Shown piece by piece: positions 52,531 through 64,000 of a stretch of 64,000 nt of DNA. A program made the translations under genes and the position numbers. The notes beneath the pieces were generated by a model that was not told where the DNA came from, did no database searches, and worked only from the letters and a program-made list of their open reading frames with translations. This DNA is from Pachypanchax playfairii (lineage: Eukaryota; Chordata; Actinopteri; Cyprinodontiformes; Aplocheilidae): contig SSNP01000001.1 in assembly GCA_006937955.1 (NCBI GenBank), positions 7,200,165-7,264,164 on the forward strand. Direction: 5' to 3'. The stretch's first letter is position 1. Every line of letters begins with the position of its first letter.

Positions 52531-55500
52531 GAAGCAGAAGAGATTTTAATTACTCATCTGTCTAACGACCTGAATGACCTTCAGTCAGGACCTGGACTCC
52601 AGTCAATTACAGTGATGTGAGCTCGGTCCGTATCAGGCTTTAGGAAAGAAGAGGCCTTGGAAATGGCAAATTGTCAAAGGTCATTATAATATTAATCTGA
52701 TAATAAAAAGAAAAAAAAAATAGACTCATTGGTAATATTGTCAGTAGGCGGCGCTCCGAAGGTCAGTGATTTATTACCTTTACTTGAGCCGGGAGTGATT
52801 CTTATTGAGTAAAAACAAAGAAAAACTGGAGGAATAAAACTGCAAACTGTACCATTATTCTACTTCTCTGCATTCCTTTTTAACCAGCCACCTGAAACAT
52901 AATTATCTCAGCATTTTGAGTGGATAGCAGCACAAACAAACATGCTGACTCTTGGCGACATTGCCACCCACAGCTGCACAGGGAGAGAGTTGTTCTACTC
53001 AGGAAGTCAGAAGCTTGAAGTCTATTTGTCTTTTGTAATTACCATTCAATAAAGGAAAACCCTCGGTAATTATCCCTGGCGCTCAGTGAAACCAATCGTT
53101 GTGAGTTAACATAAACACAGACCCATTTTTTAAAGGGGATGATTCAGACGTCAGGCTGTAGCTCGTCCCTGAAATCAAACACTGCCATGAAAACGGGCCC
53201 CGTCTGTGGACACATCCACCTTAAAGGGACAGGTCAAGAGCTGAAGGTCAAGGTGAAAGGAAGTGCTAGCTGGAGAAGACATACTCCTGATCATCTGATC
53301 CAGGAGGACATGTTGGATGTCACCATCACCTCTGTGCTTTACAGATGGTTCAAAACACTTCCTTGTTAAGTGAGAAGATAAACATATCACTGCTAAGAGT
53401 TAATTTGTGTGATCAGTAACAGGTTTTCCATGTAGACGTTTATAAGGAATGAAAACTCCAAATGAATATCTTTAAGGTGTTTAGAAATAACCTTCAGAGG
53501 AAGCACAAGAACTATATGAGAGACTCTGGATTCCTGTAAGTTATTCTTATTGTAAGACATTGTTAGCCAAAACCGGTATCGACAGGTCAGAGATGTTCAC
53601 AAATCAGAATCATTATCAGCCCACAAAACCAGATTTGGCGCTTCGTGTTCCATCTCAGGGTTGTGACAGACAAAAGCCAGATTAAATAAACGTTAGATTT
53701 AGAGTAAAAGAAGTCATGATAATCTCACACAGAGAGGCTTCAGATCTTACAGTGCAGCTTATGTCAGTACCTCTCACCAACACATCTCCAGAGCCATGCT
53801 ATGCCCCTCTGCCCCCCCACACTATTGAAAGTGCCTTGATGGGAGTCTACTATCTGAGCTTTTATCTTTCTGACACATCTTTTCTACTGATATTTACATG
53901 AAAGCTATAGGCCTGGCTGGGAATTATCTGCACTGATAGCAAACATCTTGTATGGCTGCAGGAGAAGAAAAAAGGAGTTGGAGTGCAGACGTCTCCATAG
54001 TCTCCATCCGGGTGCATCAGAGAACTGATTCTGGTTGCAATTCACTCTGTGTACAAGAACGTCTGAGATACAATCACAGATACCGAGCTGCTCACAGCAG
54101 GGGGGAGATGAACAATACGCTGTGTGCTGTGTACAAAAATATTCCTGTACACAAGAGAAATGGAATCTCTCGTTCTTAGGATTTTTAATTTTTTCTTCCT
54201 CAAAAAAGATTCTTCATATCCAACACACATTTTGCTACTTTTAAATTCCAAGAAATGTCCTTTTTCTAAGCACCCTAAAATTACCATACATGAGGATGGA
54301 AAAGGTCAAAAGGAAATTGACAAATGTGACTTTTAGAGATCCATTAAGATCTGTTAGGTTGCCAATTAGAAGGTCCTTAAATACAGCGATTGAAGACTCT
54401 TAAGGCACTCAGCAGTCATCATGAGAGCCAAATGACAGCTCACAACAGGAAAAGCAAGCTGTTATTACTCTGAGGGATGAAAACCAGAAGTATCTGTGTG
54501 CAATGTTGCTTCTTTTACCATCAAAACTGTCAAGTAACAGAAGGGGAATGTGTTAAAACTGAAATAATAATGTTAAAAAAGGCAGACCTGAATTGACAAC
54601 AATATCAAACAGAGTTTATAAGCTTGCTTTAGCTGAAACAGAATCACAAGGCTGGCTGCAGCTGACATCAAGGCACGGCTGAATGGGAAAAATTCAACAG
54701 TGCAGTGTGGACTTAAGAAGCAGGGCTGCTGGGTCATGTAGCAGCTCAGAAACCTTTATTAAGCCATCCGAACAGGGTTAAGAGGCTTGCATGGGCCGAG
54801 GAACGTAAACACTGCACTGCTGATGGCCAGAAAAAAGCCACTGCAGACTGATAAATCCATGTGTGACATTCTGACTTCATTACGCATCTCCCACTTATTT
54901 GCAAAAAATGTTTTCTTACATCACTTTTAATTATTTCTTACGAGTTTGTCCTCATTTAAAAGTACAAAGTGATTTAAGACGAAAAAAAAATACAGGGTGC
55001 TGAAAAACTTTTGACAAGCTGAATAAAAACAAGATAACTGCAAGGGAAAAATAAGACACACTGCTAATTAGCTTCCTGGTCAAAACAAGAGTCGGCATGG
55101 CAACAAATAAAGCTGCAGAAGCCATGCTTAATGGAAAATATCAGCATGGACGGAATGCCTCTTTGACAAATTACAGTGTGCGGCTGTATGTGTGGCCATG
55201 TGTGTATTATGTAAATGTGTAGACAAAAGAGAGATGAGGAGTTTGATTTTTTCTGACTGCCTGGCACAACGAGGGGCATTAGCACCAGCACACATCTTCT
55301 GAATGCATTTTAAACACCTTTAAAGGGTCCAATGGGAGGAAAAGCTGCTCTCTGTTCATACTGAGGACATGTTTAGCTTTGTGAAAAGAAGCCGCAGGCA
55401 TGAAAAAGCAAAGCTGAAAAACAAACAAATAAAAGAGATGCACAAAACAAATGTTTATGAATGATAAATGAGAGAGCTTTTAGAATTAGAAGTGGTGCTT

Positions 55501-55539
55501 AATAAGAAAGCTCTTTCTGTGTATTCATCAGAACAGAAG

Positions 55540-55765
55540 CTGACGAAACTTTTGTTCACCTCATTTATCTTGAATAAAATCACCCCAATAATCACAACTG
55601 CTGGAAATTGGTAGAAAATTAATTTGGCAACATGTCTGTATGAATAAAATCTGCCATTATTACCTAATAAGGGAGCTAAAGGAGGGAATTTAAACTGTAC
55701 TGTAATCCAATCAGCTCATTAAATCTTACAAATATCTTTTATTGCCTTGTTGTGGGGGAAGACAT
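55540..55765. promoter_or_regulatory. Candidate conserved non-coding element
   Basis: Dense homeodomain-type cores (AAAATTAATTTGG, CTCATTAAATC), a TAATCC core of the OTX/PITX type beside CCAATCAG, and TTATTACC, in a repeat-free block. The composition is enhancer-like; the call rests on motif density alone. Confidence 0.22.
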
Positions 55766-57099
55766 GTGTCTGAATCAATCACACTGACAAACGAAGGCAG
55801 TCAGACCCTAACAACCCTCAGGAAGCAGGGGAAGGGGATTGATCTGTGAGTTAGCATGCATTAACCAAGCACTCACTGCAATTTAAAAGCTCAGACCTCG
55901 ACACTTTTCTGTTTGGGCTGAAAAAAGATCCTGAAATGAGAAGTGAAACGTCTTCAAAATAAGAAGTCCCATTTCCTTCGTTTAGGGATTGTTGTAGTTT
56001 AGAGTTGTTTATAAGAAATGTTCTTAAAGGGCAAAGTGTGAACTTTCTAAATGGAAGTGGTAAGAAATGATGAAGCTGTTCAGTCACCTCAACAAAACAA
56101 GTTTTCAATAAACATCTCTTCCAGTGTTGACTGGACAGTATGAGTCAAATATTTCTGACTGACTTTGCAAAGAACTCACATGCTCACAACTGACCAACTC
56201 TAGATATTTATATTTCAACTCTGTGCACATCCATATTTATTTCAACATTACTAAATTTAAATAATAAACCATAATAAAGTATATTAAGTAATTAAATATC
56301 TGGGAGAACTGCTGTAGACTGAAGCTCTTGGAGATTTACAGGTATTTATGTGAAAAGCAGTTAATACTAAGGGCCATTTGAGTTACAGTAAACATGATCT
56401 GTGGTAGCAAAAAGGCAGATAAACAAAAGAAGAGGATTGGTTTGACTGCACTGATCAATCAACAGTAACAGGAGTAATTAGACTCGAACATGATGCTGTT
56501 CAAAACAGATCCTAATAACAGACTGGAAGAAACACAGGAGATCAGTGAAGTGCCATGAATCGCTATGTGAAATGACAGAGTAGAGAAAAAGACAGCACTG
56601 GAGAAAATCCAAGTAGCTTGTTGAGAAGAGAGAGCTGAAGACTCTGACATCAACACGCTATTCAGACAAGGACGGAGTGATGGGAAACTGCAGCGCAGCA
56701 GCAGAGAAACTGAAAATAAAGGTATAAGAACATTTGGTGTGGATGGAAATAAAAGTACATAATGGGCGCAGTAACAGATTGAGTAAGGCACCTCTGGTTT
56801 TAATAAAGATTTTACGATCCTGCAAGGACATGCCGATTCAGTCAGTTCCAACGGCATTCATGTAAATAAAAACTGCTGCAGCTTATTAAGTTCCAAGGCC
56901 TTGTTTTGCAAAATGTTCTCAAATGTCACAGTCAATCTGAAGCCGGACAGAAATCTCAGACTCGTATCAGAGAAAAGTCGAACTCCTGGCGGGTCAGTGG
57001 TGAAATATGCTCCTATATGTAGCAAAGGACTCTCTTGTAAACACAATGAGGATAAGCAGACACCACTGTGGGTTCATCATCATCTATAAATCAATATTT

Positions 57100-57400
57100 G
57101 CTGTCGCCATGAGCAAAACAGGCATATTTTCATTGCACAGAAATTACAGATTCAATGGGAATGGCGCCAAATAAATCTAATGTTTACAGGCAGCACGTAA
57201 AGTGGGATGTATTCATCTAAATGCTGTTTTAGGCTCAGTAATGAATCCAGCGTCATGACGCCCATTTCCCACCACCTGTCAGCAATTTATTGTCCAACCA
57301 AACCAGCAGTTTCCTGTCATCTCCTCAATTAGATCGTCTGCCAGTGGAGCTCGAGTTTGTTAAAATATATTCTAATCTTCCTGCAGTGTGGCTCACTTAT
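57100..57400. promoter_or_regulatory. Candidate conserved non-coding element
   Basis: Repeat-free block with an E2F-like GGCGCCAAA, a CRE-like CGTCATGACGCC palindrome, a CACCACCTGTC E-box and CAATTTATTGTCC. Both strands hold longer open frames than usual for this AT content, as often seen in slowly evolving DNA. Tentative. Confidence 0.2.
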
Positions 57401-58149
57401 TGTCTAGGTGAAGATTCCCAAGCGAGGATGACAGCGACGCTGTCAATGCGGGAGCGCTGACCCCGCTCCAATTTCCCGCTGATCTAATTTCTACACGGCT
57501 GCACTCAACCACAAAAAGACTGGGGAGAGGGAAGAACAACAGAGGAGTCATCCTCCGAATGGAAATGGCTACTCTGAAAAAGGACCAGGAAAATGGGCCG
57601 GCCCCAAGTGTGGTTTCACTGGAAACAGGGGCATCAGAAGAGCTCTGCACCACAACAGCAAAGGATACTAATGATCCCATGACGCCCAGAAAGGGGTGCC
57701 GGAGCGTTAACCTCGCTCTAGACAACCTATTCTATGTAGGTCAGAGTGAATAGGTTCTGCCTCAACACCTCTACCTGAAAATGACAGATTCTGTCCTCCT
57801 TTTTCAGCAGATATATCTCAGAATGACGAGAACGGCCCTTTGGTGACACATCTCAGTGTTTTACTGCAGCTGATGCCGCATCACAAAAAGCTTTATGATC
57901 TTGACAGTCCTATTTTTTCCTCAAACGAATGAAGCCATCTTCAGATCAGGAAAGGTAATTTTACGTTTCCTTGCCATTCAGCTTGTTTGTGCAATTTCAG
58001 AAAGTGAAGTGACCTTAAAGTGAAGAACGCTCATCAGTTCAAGCACAGATTTTACTTATGCAGACTTGTTTAACCCATGAGCCACACACATACTTCCAGA
58101 AGGATTGTCAGGCATTTTTTGGTTAATTCTGAAGTAACTAAGCTTCTAG

Positions 58150-58325
58150 TTAAAGTCAGATTCATTAACCAGACCTCTCTCATCCCACCAGAACAGCTCA
58201 GACTCATTAGGAACTCTGGGGGTCCGACACCTGAACAGGAGCAGGAAGTCTTATTGGGTTCTGTGGGATGTTTGTCCCAGCACATCCCTTGAATGGGACT
58301 GAGATCTGGAAGGTTTGGAAGCAAC
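58150..58325 (-). mobile_element. Probable Tc1/mariner-like relic
   Basis: The minus strand reads LPDLSPIQGMCWDKHPTEPN, resembling the transposase C-terminal motif PDLNPIEHLWDVLDK around the last catalytic acidic residue, as seen in a common degenerate fish repeat. The catalytic Glu position is not preserved and no terminal repeats were found. It is at most a decayed fragment. Confidence 0.35.
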
Positions 58326-58559
58326 ACACAGCACAGTGCAGTGTTTCCTGTTGGGGTGTGAAGTGGTACATTCAGTTTTGGGTTAATGAGGTTTTAACTT
58401 CACCTTAGATTCATTTTATTTTTAAAGCTCATAACTACTAACAAAAGTCATTTTTAGTCAGTAAAATTCACTTTTAAATAAAATGAGAAAATATTTTAAT
58501 ATATTTGTTTTTATCATGACAACAACAATAAACATGTATCATGAGTAAAATCCAATGCA

Positions 58560-58832
58560 CTTCAACAATATTCTTATTTTTATTTAAAGGGACATAAGGC
58601 AAGATTTGTGAAAAACTACACATACATTTCCAGTTTATTCAATGCTAATGGGTCATAAAGCATTAAAAACCCAAAATAACGAGGCCATCCGCATATATGT
58701 CTGTTGCCTTGGAAACGCTGTGTGCTACATAATGCGCTGCAGTTCGACGTCCGAATTTCCCGCGCAGTTGTAGGGATGTGACGTAAATTGATGCTGCATG
58801 CGCGTTGCCGACAGCTCTTGAACAGGAAGAAC
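58560..58832 (+). promoter_or_regulatory. Promoter-like sequence upstream of the 58.8-kb exon
   Basis: CpG density rises sharply from about 58730, with TTTCCCGCGCAGTTGTAG, a CRE-like GTGACGTAAAT (about 58778-58788) and ATGCGCGTTGCC before the ATG at 58833. No TATA box sits at the right distance. The AAAGGGACATAAGGCAAG near 58587 may be the end of a mobile element. Promoter activity is inferred. Confidence 0.35.
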
Positions 58833-59110
58833 ATGGCCGCCGTGGACTTGGATTCAAACACTGAAGGTATACTTATGGATGTTTCTGCAGCCAGCAAACG
58901 ACCTGCATCCACTCTCACCCCCCAAAAAAGTGGCACCACAAAGAAAAAAAAAGACTTTATCAGCGGCATCTCGTGAGTCTAAAAAAAAATATGACCGAAG
59001 CCGGGCAGGCACCCGCATAAATATTGGATATGCGTTCGATTCATGGAGGGAACTTCAGCTGCATTTGGGAGTGAAACGGATGCTGACATGGTTCATTTCC
59101 TTGTGACCAG
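58833..59110 (+). pseudogene. First-exon-like coding segment with two frame breaks, family of unknown function
   Basis: Reading starts at ATG 58833 (context GAACATGGCC) as MAAVDLDSNTEGILMDVSAA, a Ser/Thr/Lys-rich basic stretch, then needs a one-base deletion in the A9 run 58944-58952 to continue as SAASRESKKKYDRSRAGTR followed by INIGYAFDSWRELQLHLGVK. A second shift (one base missing near AAACGG, 59074-59079) is needed to reach DADMVHFLVTR, which ends at a consensus donor AG|GTGAGA (GT at 59111). The R-INIG-AF-WREL-LG-K-DADM-FL pattern recalls a short module, of unknown function, that I remember as the N-terminus of many multicopy fish genes. The breaks at or beside A-runs may be true pseudogene lesions or sequencing errors. 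No downstream exon was found to 64000. Confidence 0.5.
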
Positions 59111-61414
59111 GTGAGAAAACATTATAGGTCGTGTTTAGAGCCTGATACAGTATGAAAATGATGAGATCAAATCAAATAACAGAGTGGAGAGACCTGACGT
59201 GAAGTATGTTAGCCTCCCCGGTGCAGTGCTGTGAAGACGAACAGTCTGTAAAGTATCTGTGCGCGCTCCCGTGCCGGCTTGGCTGGTGGCTGCAGTTAGC
59301 CACAGCGCCTGTCGCGGCAGCACTGAGTCAGATTTTGTAAAGCTGCCTTAAGTTCCTTTAAATGTTGGACTTCAGATCCGTTTCACTGCATTTTCAGTCT
59401 AGTATCAGAACATTCTCAGTCACACATTAGATAGTCAGCTAAAATATTCAATGCATCATTTAGATCTGGTGTCAGGATTTAGGATTTTTTTCTTTCGTTT
59501 TTTAAGGATTAAACTTTGAGATGATGGTCAACTTGGACAGATCGATATTTAGACCCGATCCTCCTTCTGGTGTCCTCCAAATGTACAGTTTCTTTAAGTT
59601 TTTTAACAGAACATGACAAACCCTGCAGATACACACCAGGTTTTTAAATAATACATTGTTGGTACAAAGACTCAATTTCATGCTTTTCGAGTATCAGTTG
59701 CAATAAACTTAAGCAACTTAAATGCTTAATATCACCGTTTTTGTTTTGTTTTTTCCCTGTTAATATATCAACATATTGACATATTAGAGATTGAGTTTTT
59801 GGGTGTTTTTTTAATACCTTGAATGATTCAGAGATCAGAGCTGGACGTCTCAGCAAACTAAATGATGCAAAAGTAATAGATTAAACTCAAAATTAAAGAT
59901 GAACTATTTAAAACTGGAAACGTTGTAATGCTACATGAGACTCTCACTGCTGTGGCCTAACAGTGATGGTAATTTTGGATGCAGACAGCAGATTGTGTGC
60001 AACATGCATGACTGCATGTCTCATCAACCAGCACTGAAGTCAGCAGGTGGTTGACTGTATGTATGTAGGGAACGATGTTGTAGCACCTAAACTGATGATC
60101 AGGGAGAGTACCGTTGATGATTTAGTGTCACCATGGACACTGTGGTTCTACTCTCTGGTGAGTCTTTTTTCTTGTTTTTCTTTTAGAGTTTGTTCCATTT
60201 AGGGCACAAAAGCTACTTGATTAGAGTAAAAAAAAACGCCATTGAAAACCGGAACACTCCTCACAAAGCTTCCTGATTTGTTTTGGATTGTCGATGGTTC
60301 TTTTTTATTCCTAAAATCTAAAATCTGTTCCTTCGGCAAACTAAAAACAGCAACGTTTTATTCTGTGAACCAGACTAGCACGCTTTATACAAAGTTATTT
60401 CTGTTTTGGTAATTTTACATCTTTCAACTTCAAGTGTTTAGTTACATATGTGGATTATCACAAAGGATGATTTAGGGTTCATTAGTGGGAGTAAGTGGCA
60501 TATTTATTCTAATCTGCAAAGATTGAAAATGTTCATTGCATCATCACCTTTTAAACCAAAAATCAAACAATCATGGAAACAAAAATTCATACAGATTTGT
60601 CATTTTATCGGAACTAACTGACTAAGTTTATAGATTTCAATGAATGTGACTTCTCTGCAAAATTCTGAAGAACAAATGAAAAAAGAATCGATTTTAAAAA
60701 CATAAATGGATTCTTGTTTTGGTACACGGAGATCAAACTCCAGTTTTATCCAACCCCATGAAGCTCTGAATGATTTATTACATTTGCAAACTTGAGAGAT
60801 ATCTGAGAAGTGGACAGAGATTAGATGCATTACAGAGGATGCAGAGTGGGATTCTGTAAAGTATTCTTTCATTTCTTATGAACAGACTGAAGTTGTCAGC
60901 AGTTACTATTCAGAAAGCTCCTCAGCACAAACGTGGTTGTTTTGTGTTGTTCATAATTGTATTCTGGAAGCAGAAGCAGGAGTTATATGGAAATGGATCA
61001 AATCTGAGTAGATAGATAAAAAACTAAAATGAAAGATTCAAATCGAACTCACAAAAATCCAAAGAAAACTTATCACAGAGTGACAGAAGCTTCACAACAA
61101 GAACAACTCAGAAAGCAGAACAGAAACCTCCAGACCGGTTCCCCTCGTAAACAAAGCCTGGAATAAAAACACTAAACCATTTAGCTGCTAATATCAATAA
61201 ATTATAGAGATATTATGTTTATCTATTTTAGTATGAATATAAATCATGTCATGAAGCTTTTGTAACCAACTTGAGGGTAAAAAAACAAACAACAGCTTCC
61301 TGTTAGCTCTGCTCAGTGATTTAACGCGATCATTAAGACAAGTTGGCTGGAAAAAAGCCCATTTCCGTCACCCTTCCTCTCAAACGGCTCATCCTCACAG
61401 CTCGGCTCCTTCGG

Positions 61415-61446
61415 CCTCCTCCTCCTCCTCCTCAGCCTCAGCCTCT
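61415..61446 (+). repeat. (CCT)n repeat
   Basis: Six or more CCT triplets followed by CAGCCTCAGCCTC; not in a supported coding frame. Confidence 0.85.
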
Positions 61447-62511
61447 GTTTGTGTGCTCTCACGTCCTGCCGATATTGTTGTGACACTCGGCTTCCATTAA
61501 ACCCACATCAGAGCTTCTGCCAAGTGTGTCACTGAGGAGGAGGAAATAACTGCTGACCCCTTCAGCGCTGTCGCCCCCCCACCCATCACAGGATCAGACA
61601 GACAGATAGATGGATGGATCCGTGTACTTACACCCTACTAAAAGTCAACTTTATGCACGTTTCAATCATTTTTATCAGGAAAGCTTTACCAGCAACTCAT
61701 TATGTTGATGAACGTCCTTAAACAGTGAATCTACCAAACATGATGATTTCACTTTAAATCACACGTTCATTTGATTTAAAGAAACAAATTTATGATTTTC
61801 AATGAGGGATGAGTAAATTAAGGGAAATGAAACACAATTTTAAACATAATACACATTTTAAAGTTTAAATAAATTGTCTGTGATTAATATGAAACAGTCT
61901 TTTTTTTCTAATAATTTCAATCATTTTAATTCAATCAATGAGTTTTTATACAGTAGAAGGCCGTCTATCAGCTTCCTGAGCTCAGAGAACGTACATAAAG
62001 ATGGATGATATCATGCTGTATTTTAGAAATCAGACTCTGAAATGAGACGGATAGGTTTGAAAGTCCCGCCCACTTATCACAATCATGGTTTTTAATGGCG
62101 TCAGACAGTAACAATTACTGTACCTCAGGTGGATTTATTTTATTCATAAAAAAATGTTAATATATAAAATCGTTTATATTTCAGAGCACATTGATTGAAA
62201 TATTTCTAGAATAAACTAGAAAACACTCAGAGCACAGACCTCCTCCAAACACCTCAGGCCTCCCATGTTGTGATTTACAACACAAATGAAGCTGTATTTT
62301 GTTACCAAGCACCTGGATCATTTGTTGTGAAGTTACATGCAGATATGTTAAAACCATTTCTATCTCACAATGAAGAAGAATCCTTCAAAACATTCCTGGA
62401 TCCTGACGGTGAGTCGCATCCCTCCAAAATCTACTCACTTCTTCCTCTGGCTTTCTGAGCTTTCCTGAAAATGTTATCAAAATGTATCTGTAACTTTTTG
62501 AATTATCTTAC

Positions 62512-62558
62512 ACAGAGACAGAGACAGAGACAGAGACAGAGAGACAGACAGACAGACT
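62512..62558 (+). repeat. (AGAGAC)n / (AGAC)n microsatellite
   Basis: Repeated ACAGAG hexamers passing into ACAG tetramers. The minus strand reads as a Ser-Leu run, which is an artefact of the repeat. Confidence 0.93.
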
Positions 62559-62692
62559 CTAGCAAAAACAACCTCCTGGTGGAAGTAAGAGAAAAAGTCA
62601 AACAGAACACTAATTTGTAGTGAAGGTAAAGGCGCATTTAAAGCATTTCTCAAACACCACATTAACATTAAATCCTTTTCAGATTTCCATCA

Positions 62693-62745
62693 CGGATGGA
62701 TGGACAGACGGGAGGACGGATGGACAGGCAGATGGACAGGCAGAG
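62693..62745 (+). repeat. GGAT/GGAC tetranucleotide-like repeat
   Basis: Imperfect GGATGGAC and GGCAGATGGACA units, the same class as the array at 5330-5553. Confidence 0.88.
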
Positions 62746-64000
62746 GTTAATTTGTATTTTCTGAGGAAACTTGTTGTTTTTGAGCAGCCGTGTGAATCTA
62801 ATGAAACATTATCTTGCAGTGAGCTACAGGTTCTCTAACATTGTTCCACTATTACACTCAAACAATTCTGATTTCACCAGACTCCTCTGAGACCTGGTGG
62901 CTGGAAAACTTGGATTGCCTTCTATTTTCAGAGCTCCCCAAAATGACCTCTAATTTCACTGTTTTATCGAAGCACCAGAATCTAGTGGAGACTGAGGGAG
63001 AATAAATTGAGTTGGAAAATAAAAAGCAAAAGAGAAGAAGTTATAGCTGAGTAACTGTACTGCTTTAATAAGAAAAGGGAAGAAAAAAAGTCTCTTGCCA
63101 CCACCATAAGTAATGCAACACCAGAGGTTTCCGCAGCAGATGTCAAATAGCATTCCCGTGGTTGTGAGCAGACGCAGTTAAAATAAGCTTGTCAGTTATA
63201 GCTGAGGTGATGAAAGTCTTTTTGCAATCCTCACAGCTGAGCGGTGGACCACAGAGAGGCGTTGGTGGCGTTCTCCATATGGAAGACATGTGCACGTGGG
63301 TTATACGTGCAGTCAAACTAAGGAGAACAATTTTTAGATATAAAAGATCATTGTTTTACACTTGAGGAACATGTGCACAGATTGTTCGGTATGAGCACAA
63401 TACCCCCCCCAACACAAGGAGGATGGATTTTTCAATAAACAATAGTTTGTGGAAAATCTAGATAATACTGCGCAGCTGTTATTATTATCAAAATGGTCCT
63501 TCTCTCTGCAGCTGCAGCAGACGGCACAAGGCTCTTGTCATTGTCCAGGAGTCAGGTGCAAGAGAAAGAAAAATAGGGAAATTAAACATAAATCAAATTC
63601 CCTTCACTGGGCCTGGAGACCTCAGCTGCTCCACAGGAAGTTTTAGAAACATTTCTTTCATTCTGCAACGATGTGCCCATAATTCAGTGGTCCTTCTTCA
63701 ATCTCTCTGTGGCAGGAATTCACAAACACAGCCAGCTCCTTTATTATTTCTGAAGAGGGGTTGCAAGGAAGTAAGGCACACAGAGGAAGGAGGGGAGGCG
63801 ATGAGTTTATCAGAATACCAAAGACAGCAGCTCTGTTGTTCTGAGTTCGATCAGCATATTCCTGGCACATGCTTTGAGGAAGATATCTGAATCCAAACTC
63901 TACCTGCCTGCTGCTTTTATTCTCATCTGCAGAGCTCGTTTGATGCTTTAAATTAAATGCTGTGGGTTGTTAGATGATGTTTATGCAATTGTCCCTTTTT

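Larger units (their letters stand above)
49441..58149. other. Non-coding intergenic stretch
   Basis: No exon or RNA gene recognised. Open frames such as minus 56857-56459 (132 codons) and minus 57725-57393 (110 codons) show no family signature. Candidate regulatory blocks are listed separately. Confidence 0.55.
59111..64000. other. Non-coding stretch to the window end
   Basis: The first 230 bp (to about 59330) stay CpG-rich, continuing the promoter-like region. After that the sequence is AT-rich with no recognised exon, RNA gene or intact element, only the simple repeats listed separately. Confidence 0.55.

Noticed and set aside
56459..56857. 132-codon hydrophobic minus-strand open frame
   Set aside because: Hydrophobicity comes from T-rich composition; no ordered membrane segments or family match.
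57393..57725. 110-codon minus-strand frame in a GC-richer block
   Set aside because: No motif recognised; more consistent with a non-coding conserved or CpG-containing block.
62477..62668. Ser-Leu repeat protein on the minus strand
   Set aside because: Artefact of the AGAGAC microsatellite.
1..64000. tRNA, rRNA or microRNA genes
   Set aside because: No A-box/B-box pair, rRNA core or familiar miRNA seed-plus-hairpin was recognised by eye; a covariance-model scan was not possible.

Overview
The window reads as a vertebrate, almost certainly teleost fish, nuclear genome segment. It is AT-rich and almost entirely non-coding, with short codon-free stretches on all frames, microsatellites, minisatellites, degenerate fish-type transposons and one assembly gap (a single N at 44555). 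No bacterial, phage or viral gene organisation is present, and nearly all open frames are at the length expected by chance. I cannot name the species.

The one well-supported gene is a type II classical cadherin (cdh6/cdh9/cdh10 subgroup) on the minus strand. Its first coding exon (signal peptide, propeptide, furin site and the start of EC1 with Trp2 and Trp4) lies at 6562-6326 and ends in a clean splice donor. The later exons must lie left of base 1. About 21 kb upstream on the minus strand is a CpG-rich, CCAAT/GC-box-bearing segment (26560-27590) with a strong minus-strand donor. I infer, without proof, that this is the gene's promoter and untranslated first exon. If so, most of 1-27.4 kb is cadherin intron and 27.4-58 kb is upstream intergenic DNA of the gene-poor kind typical around type II cadherin loci.

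Region by region: 1-176 is a 22-bp minisatellite. 177-6325 is intron with a GATG/GACA microsatellite. 6326-6562 is the cadherin exon. 6694-27263 is a probable intron with a strong G-quadruplex motif, triplet repeats and one repeat relic. 28461-29618 is a 44-bp minisatellite of about 21 copies, interrupted by a 213-bp hAT-type MITE with a perfect 8-bp target duplication. 30080-30960 is a segment dense in AACACT/AGTGTT motifs. 36978-37141 is an older relic of the same MITE family. 43608-45074 is a 519-bp direct duplication around an insertion and the N, best explained as two haplotypes (filled and empty insertion sites) joined in the assembly. 48745-49440 is a LINE relic carrying another nested MITE relic. 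About 58150-58325 is a probable Tc1/mariner relic. 58833-59110 is a first-exon-like coding segment with two frame breaks at or beside A-runs, followed by a consensus donor, and could be a broken or mis-sequenced member of a multicopy fish gene family. The remaining stretches hold no gene I can support; four AT-rich, homeodomain-motif-rich blocks are offered as low-confidence enhancer candidates.

I see no convincing novel biological system. The most informative observations are the datable MITE insertion in the minisatellite, the probable insertion polymorphism at the assembly gap, and the frame-broken exon near 59 kb.
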